Positions 8,417-18,668 of a DNA stretch of 64,000 nt are shown piece after piece. Numbering within the stretch: position 1 is the first letter of the stretch; each line of letters opens with the position of its first letter. This DNA is from Fodinibacter sp963800505 (GTDB lineage: Bacteria > Actinomycetota > Actinomycetes > Actinomycetales > Dermatophilaceae). A program made the translations under genes and the position numbers. The stretch is from positions 1-64,000 of the forward strand of contig CAWDBL010000009.1 of NCBI GenBank assembly GCA_963800505.1, given 5' to 3'. Under the pieces are notes generated by a model. The model saw nothing but the letters and a program-made list of their open reading frames with translations. It did no database searches and was not told the DNA's origin.

Positions 8417-9750
8417 GACCGTGCCTCCGGCTCCGCGTCATCCGGCACGGGCGCGGGCTCGGTGCGCTCGAGGCGCACCCGGTCGACCCGGTGTCCGTCC
8501 ATGTCGACGACCCGGGCGGTCCAGCCGTCGACCGTCAGGGTGTCGCCCACGGCCGGCACCCGCCCCAGGGTCGACATCACCCAGCCGCCGATCGTCTCGT
8601 AGGCCGGCCCGTCGGGGACGTCTGCCCCCACCCGGGCGCGCACCTCGTCGGGGCGCCACAGCCCGGGAACCGTCCAGGCGCCGTCGCGCAGCTGGCGCCC
8701 GGTGGTCTGCGAGCGGTCGTGCTCGTCGTTGACCTCACCGACGATCTCCTCGACGAGGTCCTCGAGCGTGACGACGCCCGAGGTGCCGCCGTACTCGTCG
8801 ACCACCACGGCGAGCTGCAGGCCGCCCTGCCGCAGCTGGAGCAGCAGCGGGTCGAGGCGCAGTGTCTCGGGAACGAGCACCGCGGGCCCCATCAGCGCCG
8901 ACACCGGCACGTCCGGGCGACGGTGGAACGGCACGGCGATCGCCTTCTTGACGTGCACGATGCCATCGATGTCGTCCCAGTCCGCCCCCACGACGGGGAA
9001 GCGGGAGTGCCCGGTGCGCCGCGCCAGGGAGACGACGTCGGCCGCGGTCGCCGTGCGCTCGATCGAGGTGGCCCGCGACCGGGGCGTCATCACGTCGGCC
9101 GCGGTCTGGTCGGCGAAGCCCAGGGATGCCGTGACCAGCCGGGCGGTGCTGCGGTCGAGGGTGCCCGCCTCGGCCGACGAGCGCACGAGCGAGGCCAGCT
9201 CAGCCGGGCTGCGGGCCGCGGAGAGCTCCTCCTGCGGCTCGATGCCGAGCGCGAGCAGGGTGCGGTTGGCGACACCGTTGAGCAGCAGGATCATCGGCTT
9301 CATCGCGATGCCGAACCAGCGCACCGGGCCGGCCGCGACCTTGGCCGTGGCCAGGGGCAGCGACACGGCGAGGGTCTTGGGCACCATCTCGCCGACGATC
9401 ATCGAGAACACGGTGGCGATGAGCATGGCGAGCACCGACCCCACCGACGAGGCCGTCGACTCCGACAGCCCCAGCGACTGCAGCGGCCCCATCAGCAGCG
9501 TGCCGATCGACGGGCTCGCGATGAAGCCGAGCACCAGGGTGGTCAGGGTGATGCCGAGCTGGCACGCCGACAGCTGGGTCGAGAGCCGGCGGTGGGAGGT
9601 GAGCACCGAGCGCGCTCCGGGCTCACCCGAGTCGACGGCCTTCTGCACCGTGGGCCGGTCGAGCGCGACCAGCGAGAACTCGGCCGCGACGAACAGGGCC
9701 GTGCCCACGGTGAGGACGACGCCGAGGAGTAGCAGCAGCCATGGGGTCAT
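8413..9750 (-). CDS. CNNM/HlyC-CorC family membrane protein with CBS pair and CorC domain
   Basis: A 445-residue full-length CNNM/CorC-type protein: DUF21 membrane domain (about residues 1-190, with AAEFSLVALDRPTVQ and GEMVPKTLAVSLP), CBS pair (about 205-335, with VTLEDLVEEIVGEV), and a C-terminal CorC_HlyC domain (about 350-430, with YETIGGWVMSTLGRVP) related to FAD-binding regulatory domains. It is first in a two-gene operon with the shorter paralogue downstream, a common arrangement in actinobacteria. The role is probably divalent-metal homeostasis, with ion specificity unproven. The ATG at 9750 was chosen because the first helix starts immediately after it. Confidence 0.92.
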   Translation of the reverse strand: MTPWLLLLLGVVLTVGTALFVAAEFSLVALDRPTVQKAVDSGEPGARSVLTSHRRLSTQLSACQLGITLTTLVLGFIASPSIGTLLMGPLQSLGLSESTASSVGSVLAMLIATVFSMIVGEMVPKTLAVSLPLATAKVAAGPVRWFGIAMKPMILLLNGVANRTLLALGIEPQEELSAARSPAELASLVRSSAEAGTLDRSTARLVTASLGFADQTAADVMTPRSRATSIERTATAADVVSLARRTGHSRFPVVGADWDDIDGIVHVKKAIAVPFHRRPDVPVSALMGPAVLVPETLRLDPLLLQLRQGGLQLAVVVDEYGGTSGVVTLEDLVEEIVGEVNDEHDRSQTTGRQLRDGAWTVPGLWRPDEVRARVGADVPDGPAYETIGGWVMSTLGRVPAVGDTLTVDGWTARVVDMDGHRVDRVRLERTEPAPVPDDAEPEARS

Positions 9751-9889
9751 GATCGGACCATCGTATGGGGGCGCCGCGGCGTTCCCCGACCTGCGCGTCC
9801 GCCTTGCGAGGGAGCCGCATCCACCGGGGGGTTGACCCTGACGCCACGGGAGGCTGCAAGGATCGGGGCATGACATTACGAGGCACCCC

Positions 9890-10860
<971 letters not shown>

Positions 10861-10864
<4 letters not shown>

Positions 10865-11661
10865 TCCCGGCGATCCGCAGCGAGTTCCGCAAGTTCTTCT
10901 CGACCCGCCTGTGGTGGGGCATGGCCATCGCGATCTTCGTCGCCGGCGCCGCCTTCTCCGCGCTGTTCGGGTTCCTCCTCACCAGCGACGCCGCGAACGC
11001 CGGCGGCCCCGGCGGGGTGCCCACGGGTGACGCCACCCAGATCGCCAGCAGCGTCTACACCGGAGGCCTGTCCATCGGCTACCTGCTCCTGCTCACCATC
11101 GGCGTGCTGCAGATCGGGTCGGAGTACCGGCACAAGACGATCTCCGGCACGTTCCTCGCCACGCCGAAGCGCCTGCGGGCGATGCTCGCCAAGGTCGTGG
11201 CCCTGCTCGGCATCGGCGCGATCTACGGCCTGATCAGCCTGGTCGGCTCGGTCATCGTCGGGTCGATCGTGCTCAGCTTCCGCGACCAGGACGCCTTCCC
11301 GTCGGGCACCATCGTGCGCACCCTGGCGCTCAGCCTCCTCGTGCTCGGGCTGTGGGCGCTGATCGGCCTCGGTATCGGCATCCTGATCCCCAACCAGGTG
11401 GCCGCGCTGCTGATCGGCGTCGGAGTGGCCTGGATCGTCGAGCCCCTCATCGGCTTCGCGATGAACTTCTGGGAGTTCGGGCGCGAGCACGTCGCGCAGT
11501 TCCTGCCCACGTCGGCGACCAACGCCATCGTCAACGCGGTCTCGAACGGCCCCGACGAGGTGCGCCTGGAGTGGTGGGGCGGAGCCCTGGTGCTGGCGGC
11601 CTACGCCACGCTGCTCGCCGGGTTCGGCATCTGGCGCACGACCCGCGCCGACATCAGCTGA
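10861..11661 (+). CDS. ABC transporter permease (ABC-2 type)
   Basis: A 266-residue membrane protein with six hydrophobic segments, starting with a short cytoplasmic amphipathic stretch (RSEFRKFFSTRLWWGMAI) typical of ABC-2 permeases such as the NosY/BcrB group. An elbow motif EYRHKTISGTFLATPKR lies in the first cytoplasmic loop. The GTG start overlaps the ATPase stop by four bases. A perfect 11-bp stem terminator follows at 11722-11755. It forms the membrane part of the exporter with the preceding ATPase; cargo unknown. Confidence 0.9.
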
Positions 11662-11721
11662 CCACCGCCCGCGCGGTCCGCGCGGTTCCCGCAGGAGCCG
11701 CCGGGCGGACATCGGCGACGA

Positions 11722-11755
11722 CGGCCGGTCCATCCGAACCACGGTGGACCGGCCG
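11722..11755 (+). terminator. hairpin terminator after the ABC exporter operon
   Basis: Perfect 11-bp inverted repeat (CGGCCGGTCCA and its complement) with a 12-base loop, 60 bases after the permease stop and upstream of the kgd promoter. There is no U-run, as is usual in high-G+C actinobacteria. Confidence 0.6.
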
Positions 11756-11810
11756 CCGCAGCGCGCCCACCACTCGCCCGTCCCACGGGGTGTGGTGCGA
11801 CCAGCGGGGA

Positions 11811-11816
11811 TAGGCT
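11811..11816 (+). promoter_or_regulatory. candidate -10 box for kgd
   Basis: TAGGCT fits the actinobacterial TANNNT consensus and lies 52 bases before the kgd GTG, downstream of the terminator of the previous operon. No convincing -35 is seen. Confidence 0.35.
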
Positions 11817-11868
11817 TGGCTAACATCCCCCACGACTATCGACGAGCCGAGAAAGAGGCGCATCCTCC

Positions 11869-14800
11869 GTGGCCGAGCAGTCCCCGTCCAGCGACCCCCT
11901 GACCTCCTTCGGACCCAACGAGTGGCTGGTCGACGAGCTGTACGAGCAGTACACGAAGGACCGCAACAGCGTCGACCGGGCGTGGTGGGACTTCTTCAAG
12001 GACTACACGCCGGGTGAGGGTGCGCTGGGCCGCGACGCGGCGTCGGCGGCCTCCACGGCGCGCCGCACTGCCGACGGGGCGAGCGGCTCCGCGAGCAACG
12101 GCACCGGCACCCGAACCCCGGCCAAGGCACCGGCGAAGGCCCCCGCGCCGGCGCCGAAGCAGGCCGCCCCCGCAGCCAAGCAGGCCGCCCCCGCCCCGGC
12201 GAAGCAGGCGGCCCCCGCGCCGGCGCCGACGGCGCCCGCCCCCCAGGCGAAGGAGGCGGCACCTCCCGCCCCCCAGCCCCCGGCATCCACGACCCCCAAG
12301 CCGCGCGAGGCCGCGGCCCCCAAGAAGGCCGGCCCGCTGGGCGACGCCAGCTCCACCCCCATCCGCGGTGCGAGCGCCCGGGTCGTCACCAACATGGAGT
12401 CCTCGCTCGAGGTTCCCACCGCCACCTCGGTGCGTGCGGTGCCCGCGAAGCTGCTCATCGACAACCGCATCGTCATCAACAACCACCTGGCCCGCAGCCG
12501 CGGCGGCAAGGTCAGCTTCACGCACATCATCGGCTTCGCCCTGGTCAAGGCCCTGGGCGTGCTGCCCGAGATGAACAACGGCTTCGGCCACGACGCCAAC
12601 GGCAAGCCGGTGCTCGTCACCCCAGCGCACGTCAACCTCGGCCTGGCCATCGACCTCGCCAAGCCCGACGGCACCCGCCAGCTGCTCGTGCCGTCGATCA
12701 AGGCCGCCGAGGCGATGGACTTCGCGCACTTCTGGACCGCCTACGAGGAGATGGTCAAGAAGGCCCGCGGCGGCAAGCTGACCGTCGAGGACTTCCAGGG
12801 CACCTCGATCTCGCTCACCAACCCCGGCACCATCGGCACCGTGCACTCGGTGCCGCGCCTGATGCAGGGCCAGGGCACGATCATCGGCGTCGGCGCGCTC
12901 GAGTACCCCGCCGAGTGGCTCGGCGCCAGCCTCGAGACCCTCAACCGCAACGCGGTGAGCAAGATCCTCACGCTCACCAGCACCTACGACCACCGCATCA
13001 TCCAGGGCGCGCAGTCCGGCGACTTCCTGCGCGTGGTGCACTCGCTGATGCTCGGCGAGCACGGCTTCTACGACGAGATCTTCGAGAGCCTGCGCATCCC
13101 CTACGAGCCGATCCGCTGGGTGCGCGACGTCGACACCTCGCACGACGACGACATCAACAAGGTCGCCCGGGTGCAGGAGCTCATCCACGCCTACCGCGTG
13201 CGCGGCCACCTGATGGCCGACACCGACCCGCTGGAGTACAAGCAGCGCCGCCACCAGGACCTCGACGTCACCACCCACGGCCTGACCCTGTGGGACCTCG
13301 ACCGCACCTTCGCCACCGGCGGGTTCGGCGGCCAGCCGTTCCTGAAGCTGCGCAAGATCCTCGGAATCCTGCGCGACTCCTACTGCCGCACCATCGGCGT
13401 CGAGTACATGCACATCCAGGACCCCGAGCAGCGCGAGTGGATCCAGTCCAAGATCGAGGTCGGCTACGCCAAGACCACTCGCGAGGAGCAGCTGCGCATC
13501 GTGCGCCGGCTCAACGCGGCGGAGGCGTTCGAGACCTTCCTGCAGACCAAGTTCGTCGGGCAGAAGCGCTTCTCGCTCGAAGGTGGCGAGTCGGTCATCG
13601 CGCTGCTCGACCGCGTGCTGTCGCTCGCCGCGAGCGACGACCTCGACGAGGTCTGTATCGGGATGCCGCACCGCGGGCGCCTCAACGTGCTCGCCAACAT
13701 CGCGGGCAAGTCCTACGGCCAGATCTTCCGCGAGTTCGAGGGCAAGCAGGATCCCCGCTCGGTGCAGGGCTCGGGCGACGTGAAGTACCACCTCGGCACC
13801 GAGGGCACCTTCACCGACGAGGGCGGCAAGACCACCAAGGTCTACCTCGCCGCCAACCCCTCGCACCTCGAGGCGGTCAACCCGGTGCTCGAGGGCATCG
13901 TGCGTGCCAAGCAGGACCGCCTCAACCTCGCCGGCGAGGACTTCACCGTGCTGCCCGTGCTCATGCACGGGGATGCCGCGTTCGCCGGCCAGGGCGTCGT
14001 GGCCGAGACGCTCAACCTCAGCCAGCTGCGCGGCTACCGCACCGGCGGCACCGTGCACGTCGTCATCAACAACCAGGTCGGCTTCACGACCTCGCCGAGC
14101 AGCTCGCGCTCGTCCACCTACTCCACCGACGTCGCCCGGATGATCCAGGCGCCGATCTTCCACGTCAACGGCGACGACCCCGAGGCCTGCGTGCGGGTGG
14201 CCGAGCTGGCCTACGAGTTCCGCAAGGAGTTCCACAAGGACGTCGTCGTCGACATGGTCTGCTACCGCCGCCGCGGGCACAACGAGGGCGACGACCCGTC
14301 GATGACCCAGCCGCTGATGTACAACCTCATCGAGGCCAAGCGCAGCGTTCGCAAGCTCTACACCGAGTCGCTCATCGGCCGTGGCGACATCACCGTCGAG
14401 GATGCCGAGGCGGCGCTGCGCGACTACCAGCAGCAGCTCGAGCGGGTCTTCGTCGAGACCAAGGCCGCCCTGAAGGAGGCCGAGCGAGAGGCCGACGAGA
14501 GCTACGACGGCACCGACGCCGAGGGCCACACCGGGCTCGAGCCGCCGGCGGCGCAGGCCCGCAACGCCGACGCGACCAAGCACTCCTCCACCGAGACCGC
14601 GATCAGCACCGAGGTGCTGCAGCGGCTGGGCCAGGCGTTCGTCGACGTCCCCGACGGCTTCACCGTGCACCCCAAGCTGCGCCAGATGCTCGAGAAGCGG
14701 GCCGCCAGCGTGCGCGACGGTGGCATCGACTGGGGCACCGGCGAGCTCATCGCCTTCGGCTCGATGCTCATCGAGGGCACCCCGGTGCGCCTCGCCGGCC

Positions 14801-15753
14801 AGGACAGCCGGCGTGGCACCTTCGTGCAGCGCCATGCCGTGCTGATCGACAAGCAGAACGCCGCCGAGTGGACCCCGCTGCTCTACCTCGGTGAGGGCCA
14901 GGGCAAGTTCTGGGTCTACGACAGCCTGCTGTCGGAGTTCGCGGCGATGGGCTTCGAGTACGGCTACTCCGTCGAGCGCCCCGACGCCCTGGTGCTGTGG
15001 GAGGCGCAGTTCGGCGACTTCTTCAACGGCGCCCAGACCATCATCGACGAGTTCATCTCCAGCTCGGAGCAGAAGTGGGGCCAGCGCTCCTCGGTCGTGC
15101 TCCTGCTGCCGCACGGCTACGAGGGGCAGGGCCCCGACCACTCCTCCGCCCGCATCGAGCGCTTCCTGACGATGTGCGCCGAGAACAACATGACCGTGGC
15201 CTACCCGTCGACCCCGGCGTCCTACTTCCACCTGCTGCGCCGCCAGGCCTACGCCCGGCCGCGCCGGCCGCTCATCGTCTTCACCCCGAAGTCGATGCTG
15301 CGCCTGAAGGCCGCGAGCAGCGCCCCGCAGGACTTCACCTCGGGCCGCTTCCTGCCGGTGATGCCCGACGCCGCCAGCACCAACGAGGTGTCCCGCGTGC
15401 TCATCGCGGCGGGCAAGGTCGTCTACGACCTGCTCGCCGAGCGCGACAAGCGTGGTGACGCCTCGACCGCCGTGCTGCGGCTCGAGCAGTACTACCCGAT
15501 CCCCGCGGCCGACCTGGCCCGTGAGCTGGCGAAGTACCCCACCGCCGAGGTCGTCATCGTGCAGGACGAGCCGAAGAACCAGGGCGCCTGGCCGTTCCTG
15601 GCGCTCAACCTGCCCGAGGCCCTGGCCGAGCACGGCGAGCACCGGCCGCTGCGCGTCATCTCGCGCGCCGCCTCGGCCTCCCCGGCGACCGGCTCGACCA
15701 AGAAGCACCAGGTCGAGCAGGCCGAGCTGGTGGCGCAGTCCTTCGACCGGTGA
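11869..15753 (+). CDS. kgd: multifunctional 2-oxoglutarate decarboxylase/dehydrogenase
   Basis: A 1294-residue one-chain enzyme of the Kgd/OdhA type joining E1 and E2 activities of the 2-oxoglutarate dehydrogenase complex in the TCA cycle. Order: N-terminal E1 leader (FGPNEWLVDELYEQY), an Ala/Pro/Lys-rich linker at about residues 65-155, an E2-like acyltransferase domain (about 160-400) with TYDHRIIQGAQSGDF (His near 374), then the thiamine-diphosphate E1 part with GMPHRGRLNVLAN near 597 and GDAAFAGQG ... INNQ around 700-740. No lipoyl domain is present, as expected: in actinobacteria the lipoyl group comes from another subunit. In mycobacteria and corynebacteria the enzyme is restrained by the FHA protein GarA/OdhI; whether that holds here is inference. 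Start GTG is set by homology to the conserved leader. Confidence 0.97.
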   Translation: MAEQSPSSDPLTSFGPNEWLVDELYEQYTKDRNSVDRAWWDFFKDYTPGEGALGRDAASAASTARRTADGASGSASNGTGTRTPAKAPAKAPAPAPKQAAPAAKQAAPAPAKQAAPAPAPTAPAPQAKEAAPPAPQPPASTTPKPREAAAPKKAGPLGDASSTPIRGASARVVTNMESSLEVPTATSVRAVPAKLLIDNRIVINNHLARSRGGKVSFTHIIGFALVKALGVLPEMNNGFGHDANGKPVLVTPAHVNLGLAIDLAKPDGTRQLLVPSIKAAEAMDFAHFWTAYEEMVKKARGGKLTVEDFQGTSISLTNPGTIGTVHSVPRLMQGQGTIIGVGALEYPAEWLGASLETLNRNAVSKILTLTSTYDHRIIQGAQSGDFLRVVHSLMLGEHGFYDEIFESLRIPYEPIRWVRDVDTSHDDDINKVARVQELIHAYRVRGHLMADTDPLEYKQRRHQDLDVTTHGLTLWDLDRTFATGGFGGQPFLKLRKILGILRDSYCRTIGVEYMHIQDPEQREWIQSKIEVGYAKTTREEQLRIVRRLNAAEAFETFLQTKFVGQKRFSLEGGESVIALLDRVLSLAASDDLDEVCIGMPHRGRLNVLANIAGKSYGQIFREFEGKQDPRSVQGSGDVKYHLGTEGTFTDEGGKTTKVYLAANPSHLEAVNPVLEGIVRAKQDRLNLAGEDFTVLPVLMHGDAAFAGQGVVAETLNLSQLRGYRTGGTVHVVINNQVGFTTSPSSSRSSTYSTDVARMIQAPIFHVNGDDPEACVRVAELAYEFRKEFHKDVVVDMVCYRRRGHNEGDDPSMTQPLMYNLIEAKRSVRKLYTESLIGRGDITVEDAEAALRDYQQQLERVFVETKAALKEAEREADESYDGTDAEGHTGLEPPAAQARNADATKHSSTETAISTEVLQRLGQAFVDVPDGFTVHPKLRQMLEKRAASVRDGGIDWGTGELIAFGSMLIEGTPVRLAGQDSRRGTFVQRHAVLIDKQNAAEWTPLLYLGEGQGKFWVYDSLLSEFAAMGFEYGYSVERPDALVLWEAQFGDFFNGAQTIIDEFISSSEQKWGQRSSVVLLLPHGYEGQGPDHSSARIERFLTMCAENNMTVAYPSTPASYFHLLRRQAYARPRRPLIVFTPKSMLRLKAASSAPQDFTSGRFLPVMPDAASTNEVSRVLIAAGKVVYDLLAERDKRGDASTAVLRLEQYYPIPAADLARELAKYPTAEVVIVQDEPKNQGAWPFLALNLPEALAEHGEHRPLRVISRAASASPATGSTKKHQVEQAELVAQSFDR

Positions 15754-15788
15754 CCGCGGGTCTGCGGAGCGGGCCGTCGCGCGACGGG

Positions 15789-15794
15789 TAACCT
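15789..15794 (+). promoter_or_regulatory. candidate -10 box for a leaderless transcript (DUF6104 gene)
   Basis: TAACCT (TANNNT) ends six bases before the GTG at 15801, the spacing expected for a leaderless mRNA. No ribosome-binding site is seen in front of that GTG, which supports the reading. Confidence 0.45.
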
Positions 15795-15800
15795 CGCAGC

Positions 15801-15977
15801 GTGTACTTCACGGACCGCGGCATCGAGGAGCTGCAGGCCCGTCGAGGTGACGAGGAGGTCACCTTCGACTGGCTGGCCGAGCAGCTGCGCACCTTCGTCG
15901 ACCTCAACCCCGACTTCGAGGTCCCCGTGGAACGGTTGGCGACCTGGTTGGCCCGCCTGGACGACGAGGACGAGTGA
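15801..15977 (+). CDS. DUF6104 family small protein
   Basis: A 58-residue protein starting MYFTDRGIEELQARRG and ending WLARLDDEDE. This acidic, mostly helical small protein is highly conserved across actinobacteria, often close to kgd, but its function is not known to me. It has no membrane segment or cysteine. The GTG start is supported by the family's usual start and length, and by a -10 box six bases upstream. Its stop overlaps the GTG of the next gene (GTGA), so it is co-translated with the SGNH hydrolase. Confidence 0.88.
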   Translation: MYFTDRGIEELQARRGDEEVTFDWLAEQLRTFVDLNPDFEVPVERLATWLARLDDEDE

Positions 15978-16657
15978 ACGAGCCAATGCCTGACGAGCAG
16001 CCCGACGACGCGACGTCGCCCATCGAGTTCCGGCCGAGCGTCGAGGCGCAGGTGGTGCCCGAGGGCGCCCGCGACCTCGCGCTCGTCTTCCTTGGCGCCT
16101 CCCTCGTCGCCGGGGTGGGCGACCCCAAGGGCCAGGGCTGGGTCACCCGGGTCGTGGGCCGCACCCAGCACGCCGACCTCGAGCTGACCGCCTACAACCT
16201 CGGCGTGCGTGGCGACACCTCCGCCCACGTGCTGCAGCGCTGGGGCACCGAGGTGCCGCTGCGGTGGGCCGGGCGCACCGAGCGCCGCGTGGTCGTGTCG
16301 GTGGGCACCAGCGACGTGGTCAGCGGCATCACCCTGGCCCGCCACCGGCTCAACCTCGCCAACCTGCTCGACGACGCCACCGCCTCGGGGGTCGGCGCGT
16401 TCGTCGTGAGCCCGCCGCCCACCGACGACGCCGAGCTCAACGAGCGGCTCGAGGTGCTCGTCGACGCCCAGGCCGACGTGTGCGCCCGCCGCGGCATCCC
16501 CTTCGTCGACTGCTTCGCCCCGCTGCTGGGCCACGAGCAGTGGAGCAGCGACCTCGCCGCCAGCCGGGTGCGGCACCACCCCGGTCAGGCCGGCTACGGG
16601 CTGATCGCCTGGCTGGTGCTGCACAACGGCTGGGACGACTGGCTCCAGATCTCCTGA
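15974..16657 (+). CDS. SGNH/GDSL-family hydrolase
   Basis: A 227-residue SGNH-fold esterase or lipase. Block I is FLGASLVAGVGDP (the GDSL serine motif in the variant form GASL), block III-like Gly/Asn residues lie in YNLGVRGDTS, and block V is RHHPGQAGY with the catalytic histidine; the usual D-x-x-H appears as R-x-x-H-H, so the charge relay may be altered. There is no signal peptide, so it acts in the cytoplasm. The substrate is unknown; relatives act on acyl esters or carbohydrate acetyl groups. It is coupled by GTGA overlap to the DUF6104 gene. Confidence 0.85.
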   Translation: MNEPMPDEQPDDATSPIEFRPSVEAQVVPEGARDLALVFLGASLVAGVGDPKGQGWVTRVVGRTQHADLELTAYNLGVRGDTSAHVLQRWGTEVPLRWAGRTERRVVVSVGTSDVVSGITLARHRLNLANLLDDATASGVGAFVVSPPPTDDAELNERLEVLVDAQADVCARRGIPFVDCFAPLLGHEQWSSDLAASRVRHHPGQAGYGLIAWLVLHNGWDDWLQIS

Positions 16658-16681
16658 GCGGCGCGGGCGCCGCACGCGCCC

Positions 16682-17533
16682 TCAGGCCGGCTGGGCGATG
16701 AACTCGCGCACCAGCGCGGCGAACCGGTCGGGGTCGTCGAGGTGCGGGAAGTGCCCGGCACCCTGGAACAGCTCGACCCGGCAGTGCGGGATCGAGGTCG
16801 TCGCGGATGCCGCGTGCCAGGCCGGGATCATCCGGTCCTTGGTGCCCCACACGACCAGCGTCGGGATCGGCGTCGAGTCGGGCAGGTAGTCGTGGGCGCT
16901 GACGCTCTGGCCGCCGGGGTCGATCACGGCCCGGGTGGTGGCCAGGAACGCGCGGCGGGTGTCGGCGTCGCCGAGCGAGGTGAACCCGTCCCAGACGACG
17001 GTGAGGTCACGGCCGGGCCGCACTCCCACGGTGCTGAGCAGCCGTCCGGCAGAGGCGATCCGGTCGCGCATCCACCCCGACGCGATGACCGGCAGCACGT
17101 ACTCGGCGCCGGGCAGGGTCGCCGACCGCAGCAGCGGGCTGACCTCGCGACCGAGCCCGCCGCTCGCCACGAGCACCAGCCGGTCGACCCGCTCGGGGAA
17201 GAGGTAGGAGAAGACCATCGCGATGCCGCCGCCCAGCGAGTGACCGACCAGGGTGACCTGCTGGATGCCGAGCCGGTCGAGCAGGTCGCGCAGGGTGGCG
17301 GCGTGGGCCCCCAGCGAGTAGTCGCCGACGGGCTTGTCGGACTCACCGTGGCCGAACAGGTCGGGCACGATCAGCCGGTGGTTGTCGTCGAGCCGGTCGA
17401 CCAGGTGGCCCCACTGCTTCTGCGAGCCCAGGATGCCGTGGATGAAGAGCAGCGCGGGCCCCGAACCGCTGTCGGTGTAGGAGAACGCATGGCCGTGCAG
17501 GGTGACGGTGCGCTCTGCGGACGTCGCGCTCAC
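16682..17533 (-). CDS. alpha/beta-fold hydrolase
   Basis: A 283-residue alpha/beta hydrolase of the lactonase/haloperoxidase-like group. The oxyanion HG is in FIHGILGSQKQW, the nucleophile elbow is GHSLGGG, the acid is Asp in WGTKDRMIP and the base is His in GAGHFPHLD. It is cytoplasmic. A GTG start with AGGAG six bases upstream fixes the N-terminus. Relatives act on esters, epoxides or ring-cleavage products; with no pathway genes nearby the substrate cannot be given. It runs in the same direction as the downstream end of the 17634-18602 gene, with about 100 bases between them. Confidence 0.9.
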   Translation of the reverse strand: MSATSAERTVTLHGHAFSYTDSGSGPALLFIHGILGSQKQWGHLVDRLDDNHRLIVPDLFGHGESDKPVGDYSLGAHAATLRDLLDRLGIQQVTLVGHSLGGGIAMVFSYLFPERVDRLVLVASGGLGREVSPLLRSATLPGAEYVLPVIASGWMRDRIASAGRLLSTVGVRPGRDLTVVWDGFTSLGDADTRRAFLATTRAVIDPGGQSVSAHDYLPDSTPIPTLVVWGTKDRMIPAWHAASATTSIPHCRVELFQGAGHFPHLDDPDRFAALVREFIAQPA

Positions 17534-17633
17534 GGCGAGCTCCTCGGGTGGGCGGGTGGGTCCACTTCACGTTACCGCCCGGTAGCCACTTTCGGCCGGC
17601 CGCCGTGTCGGTTCCCACACGGTGGACCGCCGC

Positions 17634-18602
17634 TCAGAGGGTGAAGACGACCTTGCCCGACACCGTGCCCTGCAGCATCCGCTCGAACCCCTCGCGGGCC
17701 TGCGCGAGCGGACGCACCGAGTCGACCTGCGGCTCGATGCCGGCGTCGACCACGAAGCGGGCGAGCCGTGCGAGCTCGTCGCGCGAGCCCATCGTCGACC
17801 CGACGACGCGCAGCTGCCGGAAGAAGATCTTGGTCAGCTCGGCCTTGGCCGGGGCGTCCCCGGAGGTCGCCCCCGAGATCACGATCGTCCCCCCGGGACG
17901 CAGGCTGTTGACCGAGTGCGACCAGGTGGCCGCACCGACCGTCTCCATGACCGCGTCGACGCGCTCCGGCAGCCGGGCCCCGCTCTCGAAGGCGCGGTCG
18001 GCGCCCAGGGAAACCGCCTGCTCGCCCTTGGCGGCATCCCGGCTGGTCACCCACATCCGGATGCCGGCCGCCGTGCCGAGCTGCACCAGCGCGGTCGCGA
18101 CCCCACCGGCCGCGCCCTGCACCAGCACGGTGCCGCCGGGCTGCACGCCGGAGTTGGTGAACAGCATCCGGTAGGCCGTGAGCCAGGCGGTGGGCAGGCA
18201 GGCCGCGTGCTCCCAGGACAGGCTCTCGGGCTTGGGCACCAGGTTGTGGCGGGGCACGGCGACGACCTCGGCCAGGGTGCCGTCGTGCACCTCGCTGAGC
18301 AGGCTGCGGCGCGGGTCGAGGGTCTCGTCGCCGGTCCATCCCGGTGAGGCGACCACGGCGTGCACGAGCACCTCGTTGCCGTCGGCGTCGACCCCGGCCC
18401 CGTCGCAGCCCAGCACCATCGGCAGCCGGTCGGCGGGCAGGCCGATGCCGCGCAGCGAGAAGATGTCGTGGTGGTTCAGCGCTGTGGTGCGCAGCCGCAC
18501 GGTGGTCCACCCGTCGGGCGCCTGGGGTTCCGGGCGCTCACCCACCTCGAGGCCGGACAGCGGGTCGGAGGCGGACTGGCTGACGCAGGTGACGGCGAGC
18601 AT
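17634..18602 (-). CDS. medium-chain dehydrogenase/reductase, quinone-oxidoreductase-like
   Basis: A 322-residue protein of the MDR superfamily. The N-terminal GroES-like domain contains ALNHHDIFSLRGIGLP and lacks the catalytic zinc Cys and the four-Cys structural zinc lobe, so it is of the zinc-independent (quinone oxidoreductase or enoyl reductase) kind. The Rossmann part binds NADP(H) via VQGAAGGVATALVQLGTAAG. The C-terminus GTVSGKVVFTL is the usual MDR end. It probably reduces a quinone or an enone; the substrate is unknown. It diverges from the methyltransferase gene at 18669. Confidence 0.9.
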   Translation of the reverse strand: MLAVTCVSQSASDPLSGLEVGERPEPQAPDGWTTVRLRTTALNHHDIFSLRGIGLPADRLPMVLGCDGAGVDADGNEVLVHAVVASPGWTGDETLDPRRSLLSEVHDGTLAEVVAVPRHNLVPKPESLSWEHAACLPTAWLTAYRMLFTNSGVQPGGTVLVQGAAGGVATALVQLGTAAGIRMWVTSRDAAKGEQAVSLGADRAFESGARLPERVDAVMETVGAATWSHSVNSLRPGGTIVISGATSGDAPAKAELTKIFFRQLRVVGSTMGSRDELARLARFVVDAGIEPQVDSVRPLAQAREGFERMLQGTVSGKVVFTL

Positions 18603-18668
18603 TGGCCAACCCTAGGGCCAGACCGCCCGGTACGGGCGACCACCGGTGGTACGGCAGACTTGCGCCCC

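Noticed and set aside
12065..12330. Ala/Pro/Lys repeats that look like a tandem repeat element
   Set aside because: They are in frame and encode the flexible linker expected between the N-terminus and acyltransferase domain of Kgd-type enzymes.
11836..15708. Open frame of about 1290 codons antisense to kgd
   Set aside because: It mirrors the codon pattern of kgd, reads as low-complexity Gly/Ala/Val/Asp repeats and has no family features; a usual by-product of very high G+C.
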